NCBI GenBank assembly: GCA_039829995.1
Contig: CP140036.1
Coordinates: 248,001 to 312,000 of the forward strand
Origin: Buchnera aphidicola (Nurudea yanoniella)
Lineage (GTDB): Bacteria > Pseudomonadota > Gammaproteobacteria > Enterobacterales > Enterobacteriaceae
Direction: 5' to 3'
DNA: 64,000 nucleotides
The notes under the pieces are model-generated. The model had not been told where the DNA came from. It made no database searches and saw nothing but the letters and a program-made list of their open reading frames with translations. Every line of letters begins with the position of its first letter. Position 1 is the first letter of the stretch. Positions 1 through 9,464 of this stretch are shown one piece after another. The position numbers and the translations under genes were made by a program.

Positions 1-191
1 AAAGTCGAATTTGCATAAGAAATATTCGTCGAAATTCTAATGAACAAATAAAACGTGCTTTGAAAGAAAAATTGATTAGTAATGATATAGAAAGAGATTT
101 ACAAAATTATATTCAACGTTTAACAAATTCTTATATAAGTAAAATTTCTAAGGTTTTGAAAACAAAAGAACATGATTTAATGAATATATAA
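1..191 (+). CDS. frr: Ribosome recycling factor, 3' end only
   Basis: The window opens inside this gene. Read from base 3, it gives about 62 codons ending at the TAA at 189-191. The residues (RNIRRNSNEQIKRALKEK, ending HDLMNI) align with the last third of E. coli RRF, which has VRNVRRDAND...KALLKD. RRF acts with EF-G to split the post-termination ribosome. This part contributes to the long three-helix-bundle domain I, and the conserved Arg-rich RNxRR segment is present. The frr-dxr-uppS order matches E. coli. The N-terminal part and promoter lie outside the window. Confidence 0.9.
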   Translation, partial: SRICIRNIRRNSNEQIKRALKEKLISNDIERDLQNYIQRLTNSYISKISKVLKTKEHDLMNI

Positions 192-300
192 CACAAATAT
201 TTAAAATAGTAACTTTAGGCAAAATAGATTGTTTTATATTAATTTTGTGTTATTAATATATAATTTTTTATGTATTAGATATTGTATTTTGGACAAAACT

Positions 301-1497
301 ATGAAAAAATTAGCTATTTTGGGATCTACAGGATCAATTGGCACGAATTCGTTACTAATTATTCAAAATAATCCTAAATCATTTAAAGTTGTTGCTCTAT
401 CTGCTGACAAAAATGTTAAAAAAATGGTTCAACAATGCGAAATATTTACTCCACAATGGGCATCATTAAGAAATAGAGAAGCAGCTAAGGAATTAAAAAT
501 TCAGCTAAAAAGTAGAAATATTAAAACAAAAGTTCTGTCTGGAGATCAAGCTGTTTGTGAATTAGTTAGTTTAGAATCAGTAGATTACATTATTTTAGCT
601 ATTTCTGGTTCTTCAGGATTGATTCCTATATTACATGCAATTCAGTCTAAAAAAATAATATTATTAGCAAATAAAGAATCTTTAATTATTGGAAATCATT
701 TATTAATGAAAGAAGTAAAAGCTAATAATACTATTTTAATACCAATTGATAGTGAACATAATGCTATGTTTCAAAGTTTTCCTCTTAATATCCAAAAAAA
801 AATGCATTCAGCGAATCTTAGAGAATTAGGGATTAAATCTATTGTTTTAACAGGTTCTGGAGGACCTTTATTAAAAATTCCTTTGCATAAATTTAAAAAT
901 ATAACTCCCTGCCAGGCTTGTGCACATCCAAATTGGATTATGGGAAAAAAAATTTCAGTTGATTCGGCAACTATGATGAATAAAGGATTAGAATATATTG
1001 AAACACACTTATTATTTAACACTCATGATATTGATATAGAATTAGTAATACATCCAGAATCAGTAATTCATTCTATGATTAGATACTATAATGGAAGCAT
1101 AATTGCAAATTTGTCAATTAATGATATTAGAATTTCTATTTTTTATGCGTTATTTTGGCCTAATAATGCAGTTTCGAATTTGCCTCATCTTGATTTTTTT
1201 AAATTAAAAAAATTATCTTTTGAAAATCTAAATTTAAAAAAATATCCATGTTTAAGTTTAGCATTAAATGCATTTCATAGTGGACATGCTGCTATAATAA
1301 TATTGAATGCTGCAAATGAAATTGCTGTTTTTGAATTTTTGCGTTTAAAAATAAAATTTACTGATATCTATAAAGTGATTGAATCTGTTTTAAGTATATT
1401 GTCGTGTTCTAATCCTATTATGTTGGAAGAGATATTAGAAATTGATAAACTTGCTCGTATTAAGACAAAAGAAGTTATATCTAAAATTACAAAATAA
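301..1497 (+). CDS. dxr: 1-deoxy-D-xylulose 5-phosphate reductoisomerase
   Basis: This enzyme converts DXP to MEP using NADPH, the first committed step of the non-mevalonate isoprenoid pathway. The frame stays open upstream to a TTT-rich leader, but the ATG at 301 gives MKKLAILGSTGSIG, which matches the E. coli start and its NADPH-binding GSTGSIG loop. Metal ligands are in place as D150, E152 (DSEHNAMFQ) and E231 (DSATMMNKGLE). The substrate loop AHPNW is also conserved. At 398 residues it is the same length as E. coli (398). It lies between frr and uppS, and with ispG (about 52 kb) and uppS it forms an isoprenoid-to-undecaprenyl route. No strong Shine-Dalgarno is seen. Confidence 0.97.
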   Translation: MKKLAILGSTGSIGTNSLLIIQNNPKSFKVVALSADKNVKKMVQQCEIFTPQWASLRNREAAKELKIQLKSRNIKTKVLSGDQAVCELVSLESVDYIILAISGSSGLIPILHAIQSKKIILLANKESLIIGNHLLMKEVKANNTILIPIDSEHNAMFQSFPLNIQKKMHSANLRELGIKSIVLTGSGGPLLKIPLHKFKNITPCQACAHPNWIMGKKISVDSATMMNKGLEYIETHLLFNTHDIDIELVIHPESVIHSMIRYYNGSIIANLSINDIRISIFYALFWPNNAVSNLPHLDFFKLKKLSFENLNLKKYPCLSLALNAFHSGHAAIIILNAANEIAVFEFLRLKIKFTDIYKVIESVLSILSCSNPIMLEEILEIDKLARIKTKEVISKITK

Positions 1498-1547
1498 AAT
1501 ATACTAATATATATTTATTAATAAAATTAAGGTTATATAAAATATTA

Positions 1548-2291
1548 ATGTTATTAAAAAATCTGTTAAAAACTAGAAAATATTGTCGAAGTTTTTTCCC
1601 AAAACATATAGCTATAATAATGGATGGAAATGGGCGCTGGGCTAAAAGAAGAGGAAAGCCTCGATTTTTTGGTCACAAAGAGGGGTTAAAAGCTGTTCGT
1701 CGAGCAGTATCATTTTCTATATTTTATAAATTAAAGGTTCTTACGTTGTATGCATTTAGCAGTGAAAATTGGAATAGGCCTTTTTTAGAAATCATGGTAT
1801 TAATGGAGTTATTTTTTTTTGGCTTATGTAGTGGAATTGATAATTTGCACAAACATAATGTACGTTTGAAGATTATTGGAGATATTACAAAGTTTAATTC
1901 TGTCTTGAGAAGACAAATTAATATTGTAGAAGCATTAACTATGAATAATAAAGGTTTAATACTAAATATTGCTGTAAATTATGGGGGGAAATGGGACATT
2001 GTTGAAGCTATTAAAAAGATTATTTACAAAGTTAAAAATTGTTTTTTATCTATAGAAGATATTACTGAATCTATAGTTTCTGATAATTTATCTATGAACG
2101 ATAGTGTTCCTATAGATTTAGTAATTCGTACTGGAGGTGAATGTCGGTTAAGTAATTTTTGTATTTGGCAAATCGCATATTCAGAATTATATTTTGTTGA
2201 TGTTTTTTGGCCTGATTTTAATAGGAGATTTTTTGAAGAGGCAATTTTTTCATTTTTACATAGGAAACGTCGTTTCGGATCTTCTATATAA
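1548..2291 (+). CDS. uppS: Undecaprenyl diphosphate synthase
   Basis: This cis-prenyltransferase extends farnesyl diphosphate to the C55 carrier lipid for peptidoglycan. The HIAIIMDGNGRWAK motif carries catalytic D26, at the same number as in E. coli. The FGHKEG, SSENWNRP and DLVIRTGGE segments, which bind the phosphates and Mg2+, are intact, as is the C-terminal WPDF. At 247 residues it is close to E. coli's 253. It follows dxr by 50 bases. In E. coli cdsA, rseP, bamA, skp and lpxD come next. Here only 235 A/T-rich bases separate it from fabZ, so that whole block has been deleted. Confidence 0.97.
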   Translation: MLLKNLLKTRKYCRSFFPKHIAIIMDGNGRWAKRRGKPRFFGHKEGLKAVRRAVSFSIFYKLKVLTLYAFSSENWNRPFLEIMVLMELFFFGLCSGIDNLHKHNVRLKIIGDITKFNSVLRRQINIVEALTMNNKGLILNIAVNYGGKWDIVEAIKKIIYKVKNCFLSIEDITESIVSDNLSMNDSVPIDLVIRTGGECRLSNFCIWQIAYSELYFVDVFWPDFNRRFFEEAIFSFLHRKRRFGSSI

Positions 2292-2526
2292 ATTTGTATG
2301 TAATTATTTAAATTTATTTTATTTTAAATCAATATTTTTAAATTTTATTAACATGTATTTTCAGATTGCTTTAACTTAAAAATATGATTTTTTAAAGTTT
2401 CTATTTTTAGATTTTTTAAACGAAAATAAATAAAATATATTTAGAATATTATTTACTTATATGTCTTATAAAAATTATTGTATTAAATTGTACTTTTTGT
2501 TTTTTATAATTTTGTGATTTTATTAT

Positions 2527-2970
2527 ATGTGTAAATTAGAGTTTCAAGATATATTAAAAATTTTACCTCATCGGCATCCTTTTATATTTATTGATAAAAT
2601 TATTAAATATAAAAGAGAAAAATATATTATTGCGGTCAAGAATATAAAAATAAATAATTTTTTTTTTAAAGGACATTTTCCAGGTTATCCAATTTTTCCT
2701 GGAGTATTAATTTTAGAATCGGTACTTCAAACAGCATGCGTTTTAATATATAAAAGTATGAAAGTGTTATGTAAAGAAAAAGTTTGGTATGTTTCTAACA
2801 TTGATTATGCAAAATTTAAAAAAAAAGTTTTTCCAGGAGATATGATAGTTATTTATGTAAATATTTCAAATTTTCGGAATAGTGTAGTACGATTTTTCGG
2901 AGATGTACTAGTAAATAAGAAATTAGCATGTCGAACAAAAATGTCTGTTATGTATCATACAAAGTTATAA
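2527..2970 (+). CDS. fabZ: 3-hydroxyacyl-ACP dehydratase FabZ
   Basis: This enzyme dehydrates beta-hydroxyacyl-ACP in each fatty acid elongation cycle and partners functionally with FabI (about 30.1 kb). The hot-dog fold signature FKGHFPGYPIFPGVLILE holds the catalytic dyad, His50 and Glu64. The conserved LPHRHPF segment and PGD near the C-terminus are present. Its length (147) is close to E. coli's 151. In E. coli it sits between lpxD and lpxA, but here the lipid A genes on both sides are gone and dnaE follows directly. FabZ therefore appears to be kept for membrane fatty acids rather than for lipid A. Confidence 0.95.
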   Translation: MCKLEFQDILKILPHRHPFIFIDKIIKYKREKYIIAVKNIKINNFFFKGHFPGYPIFPGVLILESVLQTACVLIYKSMKVLCKEKVWYVSNIDYAKFKKKVFPGDMIVIYVNISNFRNSVVRFFGDVLVNKKLACRTKMSVMYHTKL

Positions 2971-3042
2971 AAAAATTTTTTATTAATACAGTGTTAGTGA
3001 ATATAATCAGTAGTTGTAGTATGTTTATTGCGGAATATATTT

Positions 3043-6000
3043 ATGTTATATCCAAAATTTATTCATCTTAGAGTTCATACTGATTTTTCTATGGTTGATG
3101 GATTAGTAAAACCAAATGTATTAGTGGAACAAGTAGAAAAATTAGGTATGCCTGCTGTTGCTATTACCGATTTTAGTAATTTATATGGTGTTGTTAAATT
3201 TTATAAAGAAGCATTTTTAAGAGGAATTAAACCTATTATAGGTGTTGATTTTAACATGTATTCTGATATTCATGTATTAGATAGATTAACTAGAGTTACA
3301 TTACTAGCAAAAACTAATATAGGTTATAAAAATTTAATTATTTTAACTTCTCGAGCTTATAAATGTGGATATGATAATAAATTAGGAGTAATAATAAAAA
3401 AAACATGGTTAATTGAGCATTGCAAAGATATTATTTTACTTTCTGGTGGTTATTTTGGTGATATTGGAACGAATATATTGCAGGGAAATAAAAAAGACTT
3501 ATACAAAAATTTAGAATTTTATGAAAAATATTTTCAAGATTCTTATTATTTTGAAATAACACGTACAGGAAAATTATATGAAGAAGAATATATTGATTTA
3601 GTTAAACATCTTTCTTATAAAGAAGGTATACCTTTAGTAGCTACTAATGAAGTGTGTTTTTTGCATGAAAGTGATTTTTTGATTCACAAATATCGGGTTT
3701 TTATTAATCAAGGACATACAATAGCTAACGAAAAAATAGATCATAATTATACATCTCAACAATTTTTAAAAAATGAAATTCAGATGTCTGAGTTATTTTC
3801 AGATCTTCCTGAATCGTTGTTAAATAGTGTAGAAATTGCAAAATGTTGCAATGTTACGTTAAATTTCGGAAAATATTTTCTTCCGAAATTTCCGAATGTT
3901 AAATATAATGTTAAAAATTACTTAATTCTTAAATCTAAAAAAGGCTTATTAAAAAGGTTAATTAATCTTTATCCTGATAAAGAAATTAGAACTTTGTATT
4001 ATAAAAAATATATTGCACGCTTGTTATCTGAATTAAATATAATTAATGCAATGGGTTTTTCTGAATATTTTTTAATAGTGATGGAATTTATTACTTGGGC
4101 CAAAAAAAATTCAATTCCTGTTGGTCCAGGAAGAGGGTCGGGTGCTGGATCGTTAGTATCATATGTTTTAAACATTACTGAAGTAGATCCTTTAAAATTT
4201 GGTTTAATATTTGAAAGATTTCTGAATATAGAAAGAGCTTCCATGCCTGATTTAGATATTGATTTTTGTATGGATAATCGGGATAAGGTTATTGAACACG
4301 TTTTAGAAGTTTATGGAGAAAAGTCTGTAGCTCAAATTATCACTTTTGGAACTTTAACAGCCAAGGCGGTTATAAGAGATGTTGGACGAGTATTAGGTTT
4401 TCCTTATGGATTTTTACATCGTATTTCTAAATTAATTCCATTAGATCCTGGTATGACTTTGGAAAAAGCTTTATCTCGCTCTGAGGAACTATCAAATCTC
4501 TATAATTCTAAGGAAGAAGTAAAAAAATTAATCGAAATATCTAAAAAGTTAGAAGGAGTTACTCGTAATGTCGGAAAACATGCTGGAGGAGTTGTTATTG
4601 CTCCTGGGAAAATTACTGATTTTTCTCCAATATATTGTGATGAAAATGGTCGGAATTCTGTTACTCAATTTGATAAATCAGATATTGAACTTATAGGATT
4701 AGTGAAATTTGATTTTCTTGGATTAAAAACATTAACAGTAATTCATAATACTATAAAAATAGTAAATTTTAATTTAAAAAAAAATAAAAAAAAACCAATA
4801 GATATAAATAATATTTCTTTAAAAGATTATAATTGTTTCAAGTTTTTATGTTCGTCTCATACTATTGGAATTTTTCAATTAGAATCGTATGGTATGAAAG
4901 ATTTAATTTTTCGTTTACAGCCAGATTGTTTTGAAGATTTAGTTGCTCTTATAGCTTTATTTCGACCTGGACCATTAAAATCAGGAATGGTAGATAATTT
5001 TATAAATAGAAAACATAAAAATGAAAAAATATTTTATCCTGATAAAAAATGGCAACATATTTTATTAAAACCTATTTTAGAATCAACTTATGGAATTATT
5101 TTATATCAAGAGCAGGTTATGAAAATTGCACAAGTATTAGCAAACTATACTTTAGGAAGTGCAGATGTATTACGTTGTGCTATGGAAAAAAAAGATCCAT
5201 TAGAAATGAGAAAACAAAGAATTATGTTTGAATTAGAATCGAAAAAAAATGGTATTGATTCAAAATTAGCAATAAATATATTTAATCTATTAGAAAATTT
5301 TGCTGGATATGCGTTTAATAAGTCTCATTCTGTTGCTTATGCATTAATTTCATATCAGACTATTTGGTTAAAGGTGTATTATCCTGCGGAATTTATGTCA
5401 TCTGCTATGAATGCTGATATAGATAATACTGAAAAATTGGCAATTTTTATACGAGAATGCAAAAGAATGAAACTAGAAATTATATCTCCTAATATCAATG
5501 TAAGTGATTACTATTTTAAAGTAGATTCTTATGGAAGAATCATTTATGGATTGGGAGCTATAAAAGGAATCGGAAAGAATGTTTATAATTCTATTATTAA
5601 TAATAGAAGTAGTTATGGTCAATTTTCTGAATTATTTGATTTATGTATTCGAATTAGTTGTCAACATTTAACGAAAAGAGTCATTGAACAGTTGATTAAA
5701 TCCGGAAGTTGCGACTGTTTAGGAACAAATCGATTTTTGTTAATGAATAATTATAAAAACATAATAAAATCTGCACATCAATATTTGCAATATAAACAAT
5801 TAAAAAAAATGGAATTATTTGGATCTTTATTTTGTGATTTAAAAAAGATAAATAATGATAGTTCTTTCACTAATATTAATAATTCTGATCAACTAATTCT
5901 TAATTGGGAAAAAGATAGTTTGGGTTTGTATTTGAGTGGTCATCCTGTTAATAAGTATTTAGACATATTTAATAGAATTCCAAAGTGTGTTCGAATAGAA

Positions 6001-6282
6001 GAAATAAAGAATTATAGAAACAATCAAAAAGTAACTGTATGTGGAATGGTTACTATGTTAAAATTTAAACTAACTAAAAAAAATAAAAAGATAATTGTTT
6101 TTTTATTAGAAGACAATTTTTTTCAGTTAGATGTTATTTTATTCGATACTGTTTTAAATAAGTGTCAATTTAACTTAAAAAACGATTTAATAATTTCTGT
6201 CACAGGTTATATAAAAGTAAATAGAATTAGTAAAAAATATGTTGTATTTGCAAATAAAATAATTAATCTTACAATTTTGTAA
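3043..6282 (+). CDS. dnaE: DNA polymerase III alpha subunit (C-terminally short)
   Basis: This is the replicative polymerase catalytic subunit. An in-frame TTG exists at 3028, but the ATG at 3043 (MLYPKFIHLRVHTDFS) matches the E. coli start and is preferred. Order: PHP domain, polymerase core, tandem HhH region, OB fold. Catalytic aspartates are D403 and D405 in PDLDIDF and D557 in VKFDFLGL. GPGRGSGAGS and the clamp-proximal KMELFG segment are also present. The product is 1079 residues against 1160 in E. coli. It stops just after the OB fold, so the roughly 80-residue C-terminal domain that contacts tau is absent. The next gene begins only 119 bases later, so the domain is not hidden in another frame. 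Confidence 0.96.
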   Translation: MLYPKFIHLRVHTDFSMVDGLVKPNVLVEQVEKLGMPAVAITDFSNLYGVVKFYKEAFLRGIKPIIGVDFNMYSDIHVLDRLTRVTLLAKTNIGYKNLIILTSRAYKCGYDNKLGVIIKKTWLIEHCKDIILLSGGYFGDIGTNILQGNKKDLYKNLEFYEKYFQDSYYFEITRTGKLYEEEYIDLVKHLSYKEGIPLVATNEVCFLHESDFLIHKYRVFINQGHTIANEKIDHNYTSQQFLKNEIQMSELFSDLPESLLNSVEIAKCCNVTLNFGKYFLPKFPNVKYNVKNYLILKSKKGLLKRLINLYPDKEIRTLYYKKYIARLLSELNIINAMGFSEYFLIVMEFITWAKKNSIPVGPGRGSGAGSLVSYVLNITEVDPLKFGLIFERFLNIERASMPDLDIDFCMDNRDKVIEHVLEVYGEKSVAQIITFGTLTAKAVIRDVGRVLGFPYGFLHRISKLIPLDPGMTLEKALSRSEELSNLYNSKEEVKKLIEISKKLEGVTRNVGKHAGGVVIAPGKITDFSPIYCDENGRNSVTQFDKSDIELIGLVKFDFLGLKTLTVIHNTIKIVNFNLKKNKKKPIDINNISLKDYNCFKFLCSSHTIGIFQLESYGMKDLIFRLQPDCFEDLVALIALFRPGPLKSGMVDNFINRKHKNEKIFYPDKKWQHILLKPILESTYGIILYQEQVMKIAQVLANYTLGSADVLRCAMEKKDPLEMRKQRIMFELESKKNGIDSKLAINIFNLLENFAGYAFNKSHSVAYALISYQTIWLKVYYPAEFMSSAMNADIDNTEKLAIFIRECKRMKLEIISPNINVSDYYFKVDSYGRIIYGLGAIKGIGKNVYNSIINNRSSYGQFSELFDLCIRISCQHLTKRVIEQLIKSGSCDCLGTNRFLLMNNYKNIIKSAHQYLQYKQLKKMELFGSLFCDLKKINNDSSFTNINNSDQLILNWEKDSLGLYLSGHPVNKYLDIFNRIPKCVRIEEIKNYRNNQKVTVCGMVTMLKFKLTKKNKKIIVFLLEDNFFQLDVILFDTVLNKCQFNLKNDLIISVTGYIKVNRISKKYVVFANKIINLTIL

Positions 6283-6317
6283 AATTATATATATATTGAA
6301 TTTATATTGTAATTTTT

Positions 6318-6345
6318 AAAGTTTTTATTAGATAAAAACTTTTTT
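6318..6345 (+). terminator. Terminator-like hairpin after dnaE
   Basis: An 11-bp perfect inverted repeat (6318-6328 with 6332-6342) with a 3-base loop runs directly into T6. It lies between the convergent genes dnaE and proS. The stem is nearly all A/T, so its strength as an intrinsic terminator is uncertain. Confidence 0.5.
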
Positions 6346-6401
6346 ATGGCTAAATTTTTTATTCTTATATAAAATAATTTAACCACATTTTCGTAATGTA
6401 T

Positions 6402-8093
6402 TTATACTTTAGAAATTAGTTGAGATATTATATTTTTTGAAATGATTTCTTTTTTATTGGTTAATCTGTTATAGTATTCGACTTTATCATCTTTTATGAG
6501 ATTTTCATGAATTACAATAATATTTGGTATTCCTATGAGTTCAATTTCTGATAACATTGCTCCGATATAATTATTTCTATTATCTAATATAACTTCAATA
6601 TTATTTTTTTTAAAGTTGTTATAAATTACTTGTGATTCATGTTGTACTTTTTTAAACTTATAAAAGTTAATAGGTATAATAGCTACTTGAAATGGAGCTA
6701 TAGAAGTGGGCCAAATAATTCCTTTTTCGTCATTATGTTGTTCAATGATAGAAGATATAAGTCGTGTAATTCCTATTCCGTAACAGCCCATTTTTAAATA
6801 TTTTTTGCATCCTGATTTATCGCGTACTTGTGCTTTTAATATTTTAGAATATTTATTTCCTAGTTGAAAGATATGAGCTATTTCAATGCTTTTTTTTATT
6901 TTTAGCTCGCCTTTTCCATCAGGACTGGTGTCATGCTTTACCACGTTTCTAATATCAAAACTTTTAGGAATAGAAAGATTTTTATTCCAATTCATATTGT
7001 GTAGATATTTTCCGGTAATATTTGATCCTATAGTAAAATTTTTAAGCGGTATTACTGAAAAATCAGCTATGATAGGTATATTTAATCCTATAGGCCCAAT
7101 AAATTCGAGTGTAGTTCCTGTTATATTTAATATTTCTTGCTTTGAAGCTAATCGAATAGGATACATAATAGTATTTATTTTCGATAGTTTGTATTCGTTA
7201 ATAGTGTGATCTCCACGTATTAGTATTGCTATAAATTTTTTATTCTTTGTTTTTATTAAAATAGTTTTGATAGTGTTAGTTTTGGATGTATTACATTTTT
7301 CTGAAATGTATGAACATTTTTTTAAAAGAAAATTTTTCTGAGGAATATTTAGCTTGTTATTTTCTTGAGATTTTATCTGATAAGTAGCTATTTGAAGATT
7401 TGCTGCATAGTTAGATTGAGTGGACAATACTATATTGTCTTCTCCATTTTTACTTAATGCTTGAAATTCGTGTGATTTAGTACCTCCCATTGATCCTGAA
7501 TCTGCTTCTACGATGTAAAATTTTAATTTCATTTTCAAGAATATTTTTTTATAAGCATTATATATTAAATTATAAGTTTTTTTAAAAGATGATGAATCAA
7601 TATGGAACGAATATGCATCTTTCATAATAAATTCTCTAGATCTTATTGCTCCAGAACGAGGTCTAATTTCATCTCTAAATTTAGTTTGAATTTGATACAG
7701 TAATAATGGAAGTTGCTTATATGACTGTAATTCATGGCTAATTAAATGTGTTATTAATTCTTCATGAGTAGGTCCTAATACAAATTTACTTTTTTTTCTA
7801 TCTAAAATTTTGAATAGTTCTAGTCCATATATATTGTTACGATTGCTAAGATTCCATAAATCTTCAGATTGTAGTATCGGCATTTTTATTTCTAATGCAT
7901 TTAGATTGTTCATTTCTTTTCTTATTATTTTATTAATATTATTTAATACACGTATTCCTGTTGGTAACCATATATATATACCTGATGCATGTTGTCTTAT
8001 AATTCCAGCTCGTAACATTAGCGTATGACTAATACTGTTTGTGTTTTTAGGATGTTCTTTTAATGTTGAAAATAGGTAGTTTTTTGCAAGCAT
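6402..8093 (-). CDS. proS: Prolyl-tRNA synthetase (with editing domain)
   Basis: This enzyme charges tRNA-Pro. It is the long bacterial-type class II enzyme (563 residues; E. coli 572). Motif 2 (FRDEIRPRSGAIRSREFIMKD) and motif 3 (MGCYGIGITR) are intact. The INS editing domain that hydrolyses Ala-tRNA-Pro is retained between them and includes the TIKTILIK segment with the key lysine and RGDHTINE. The start MLAKNYLFSTLKEHP aligns with E. coli MRTSQYLLSTLKETP. The gene stands alone, convergent with dnaE and divergent from flhB. Confidence 0.97.
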   Translation of the reverse strand: MLAKNYLFSTLKEHPKNTNSISHTLMLRAGIIRQHASGIYIWLPTGIRVLNNINKIIRKEMNNLNALEIKMPILQSEDLWNLSNRNNIYGLELFKILDRKKSKFVLGPTHEELITHLISHELQSYKQLPLLLYQIQTKFRDEIRPRSGAIRSREFIMKDAYSFHIDSSSFKKTYNLIYNAYKKIFLKMKLKFYIVEADSGSMGGTKSHEFQALSKNGEDNIVLSTQSNYAANLQIATYQIKSQENNKLNIPQKNFLLKKCSYISEKCNTSKTNTIKTILIKTKNKKFIAILIRGDHTINEYKLSKINTIMYPIRLASKQEILNITGTTLEFIGPIGLNIPIIADFSVIPLKNFTIGSNITGKYLHNMNWNKNLSIPKSFDIRNVVKHDTSPDGKGELKIKKSIEIAHIFQLGNKYSKILKAQVRDKSGCKKYLKMGCYGIGITRLISSIIEQHNDEKGIIWPTSIAPFQVAIIPINFYKFKKVQHESQVIYNNFKKNNIEVILDNRNNYIGAMLSEIELIGIPNIIVIHENLIKDDKVEYYNRLTNKKEIISKNIISQLISKV

Positions 8094-8309
8094 TTATTTT
8101 AATTCTCAAGTAAAATGATTTTTATAACAAATCTATAAATTTTTTTATGATTTATAAAAAGTTTAAAATTGTTATTTTTTTGTTTTATGCATTTTCATGT
8201 ATTTTTAAAAACTTTTATTATTTTAAATGAATTTTATAAAAATTTATTTCATTGATAGTAATATACATTATATACACAATAAATTATTTAATAACAAAAG
8301 GAAATTATC

Positions 8310-9464
8310 TTGAGTATAGATAATAATGAAGAAAAAACAGAAGATCCTACAAGTTATCGATTAAAAAAAGCTAAGAAAGAGGGTGAAAAACGATGTTCTT
8401 ATGAATTAAACACGTTTTTAATTTTAATGAGTTCTCTAGTTATTTTTTGGTTTAATAAAAACTATATATTAATTGTTTTTCAAGAAATTATGCGTTCTAA
8501 CTTAACTTTTAATAGTTATATAATTACAGAAGAATATGTTTTTAGTCGTAATTTGTATTCGTTGATTAAACTTGATATTTTTTATTTATTAAAAATTATT
8601 TTTTTTCCTATTTTTTTAGTAATTTTGTTTTCGGCAGTTTTTAGTAATTCTAATTTTCGTATTAATTTCTTAAAGTTTCATTTTGAAAAATTGAATCCTT
8701 TGAAAGGAATAAAGAAGTTATTTTCAAGTCAAATTTTTGTTGAATTATTTAAAACGATAGTAAAATTATTTTTAGTCAGTTATGTATTATATATTTATAT
8801 GTTTCATTTTTTTTTTAGATCTTTAAATTTTATCAATAAAAATATTTATTTTGCATTAAAACAGAGTTTCTTGACAATTTTTTTATGTATTTTAACTATG
8901 TTAGTTGTAATTATCCCTATTGTTTTTTTTGATTTTTTTTGGGTAACGTATTGTTTTTATAAACGGTTGAAAATGACTCGCAAAGAAATAAGTGATGAAT
9001 TTAAAAAAACCGAGGGTAATCCTCATATTAAGTCTCGTATTCGTAGAACGATGCGGACGGTAGCACGCCGTCGCATGTTAGCTAATATTAAAAAATCTGA
9101 TGTAATTGTTATGAATCCTACTCACTATGCTATTGCATTACAATACGATGAAAAGAGTATGCGTGCGCCTAAAATAATAGCTAAGGGATCTGGAATGTTA
9201 GCATTTAAAATTAAGAATATAGGTAATAAATATTCTATTCCTATTGTTTTTTCAGTTTCATTAGCTAACGTTTTATATCGTTATACTGATATTGGACAAT
9301 ATGTACCAAATGTTTTGTATTCTTCTATTGCAGAAGTATTAGCTTGGGTATGGAAAGTTAAAAATTGGAAAAAAACAGGAGGAGATTTTCCAAAGCAACC
9401 TAATAATTTTTTTGTTCCTTTAAAATTATGTAATTTCACAAAAAAAGGAAAATTAAATGACTAA
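8310..9464 (+). CDS. flhB: Flagellar type III export protein FlhB
   Basis: This inner-membrane component of the flagellar type III export gate also switches export specificity. The start is TTG at 8310, with AAAGGAAA just upstream, and gives MSIDNNEEKTEDPTSYRLKKA, like E. coli FlhB. Four hydrophobic segments lie in the first half. The cytoplasmic half carries the NPTH autocleavage motif, with Asn269 at exactly the E. coli/Salmonella position. It is 384 residues long (E. coli 382). It overlaps flhA by 8 bases, which suggests translational coupling. Buchnera is known to keep basal-body export genes without flagellin, so a role in protein export is likely. Confidence 0.97.
   Translation: MSIDNNEEKTEDPTSYRLKKAKKEGEKRCSYELNTFLILMSSLVIFWFNKNYILIVFQEIMRSNLTFNSYIITEEYVFSRNLYSLIKLDIFYLLKIIFFPIFLVILFSAVFSNSNFRINFLKFHFEKLNPLKGIKKLFSSQIFVELFKTIVKLFLVSYVLYIYMFHFFFRSLNFINKNIYFALKQSFLTIFLCILTMLVVIIPIVFFDFFWVTYCFYKRLKMTRKEISDEFKKTEGNPHIKSRIRRTMRTVARRRMLANIKKSDVIVMNPTHYAIALQYDEKSMRAPKIIAKGSGMLAFKIKNIGNKYSIPIVFSVSLANVLYRYTDIGQYVPNVLYSSIAEVLAWVWKVKNWKKTGGDFPKQPNNFFVPLKLCNFTKKGKLND

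Noticed and set aside
2292..2379. Possible 3' remnant of bamA (ending FINMYFQIALT) after uppS
   Set aside because: Only a few residues resemble a BamA C-terminus. Too short to support in A/T-rich DNA.
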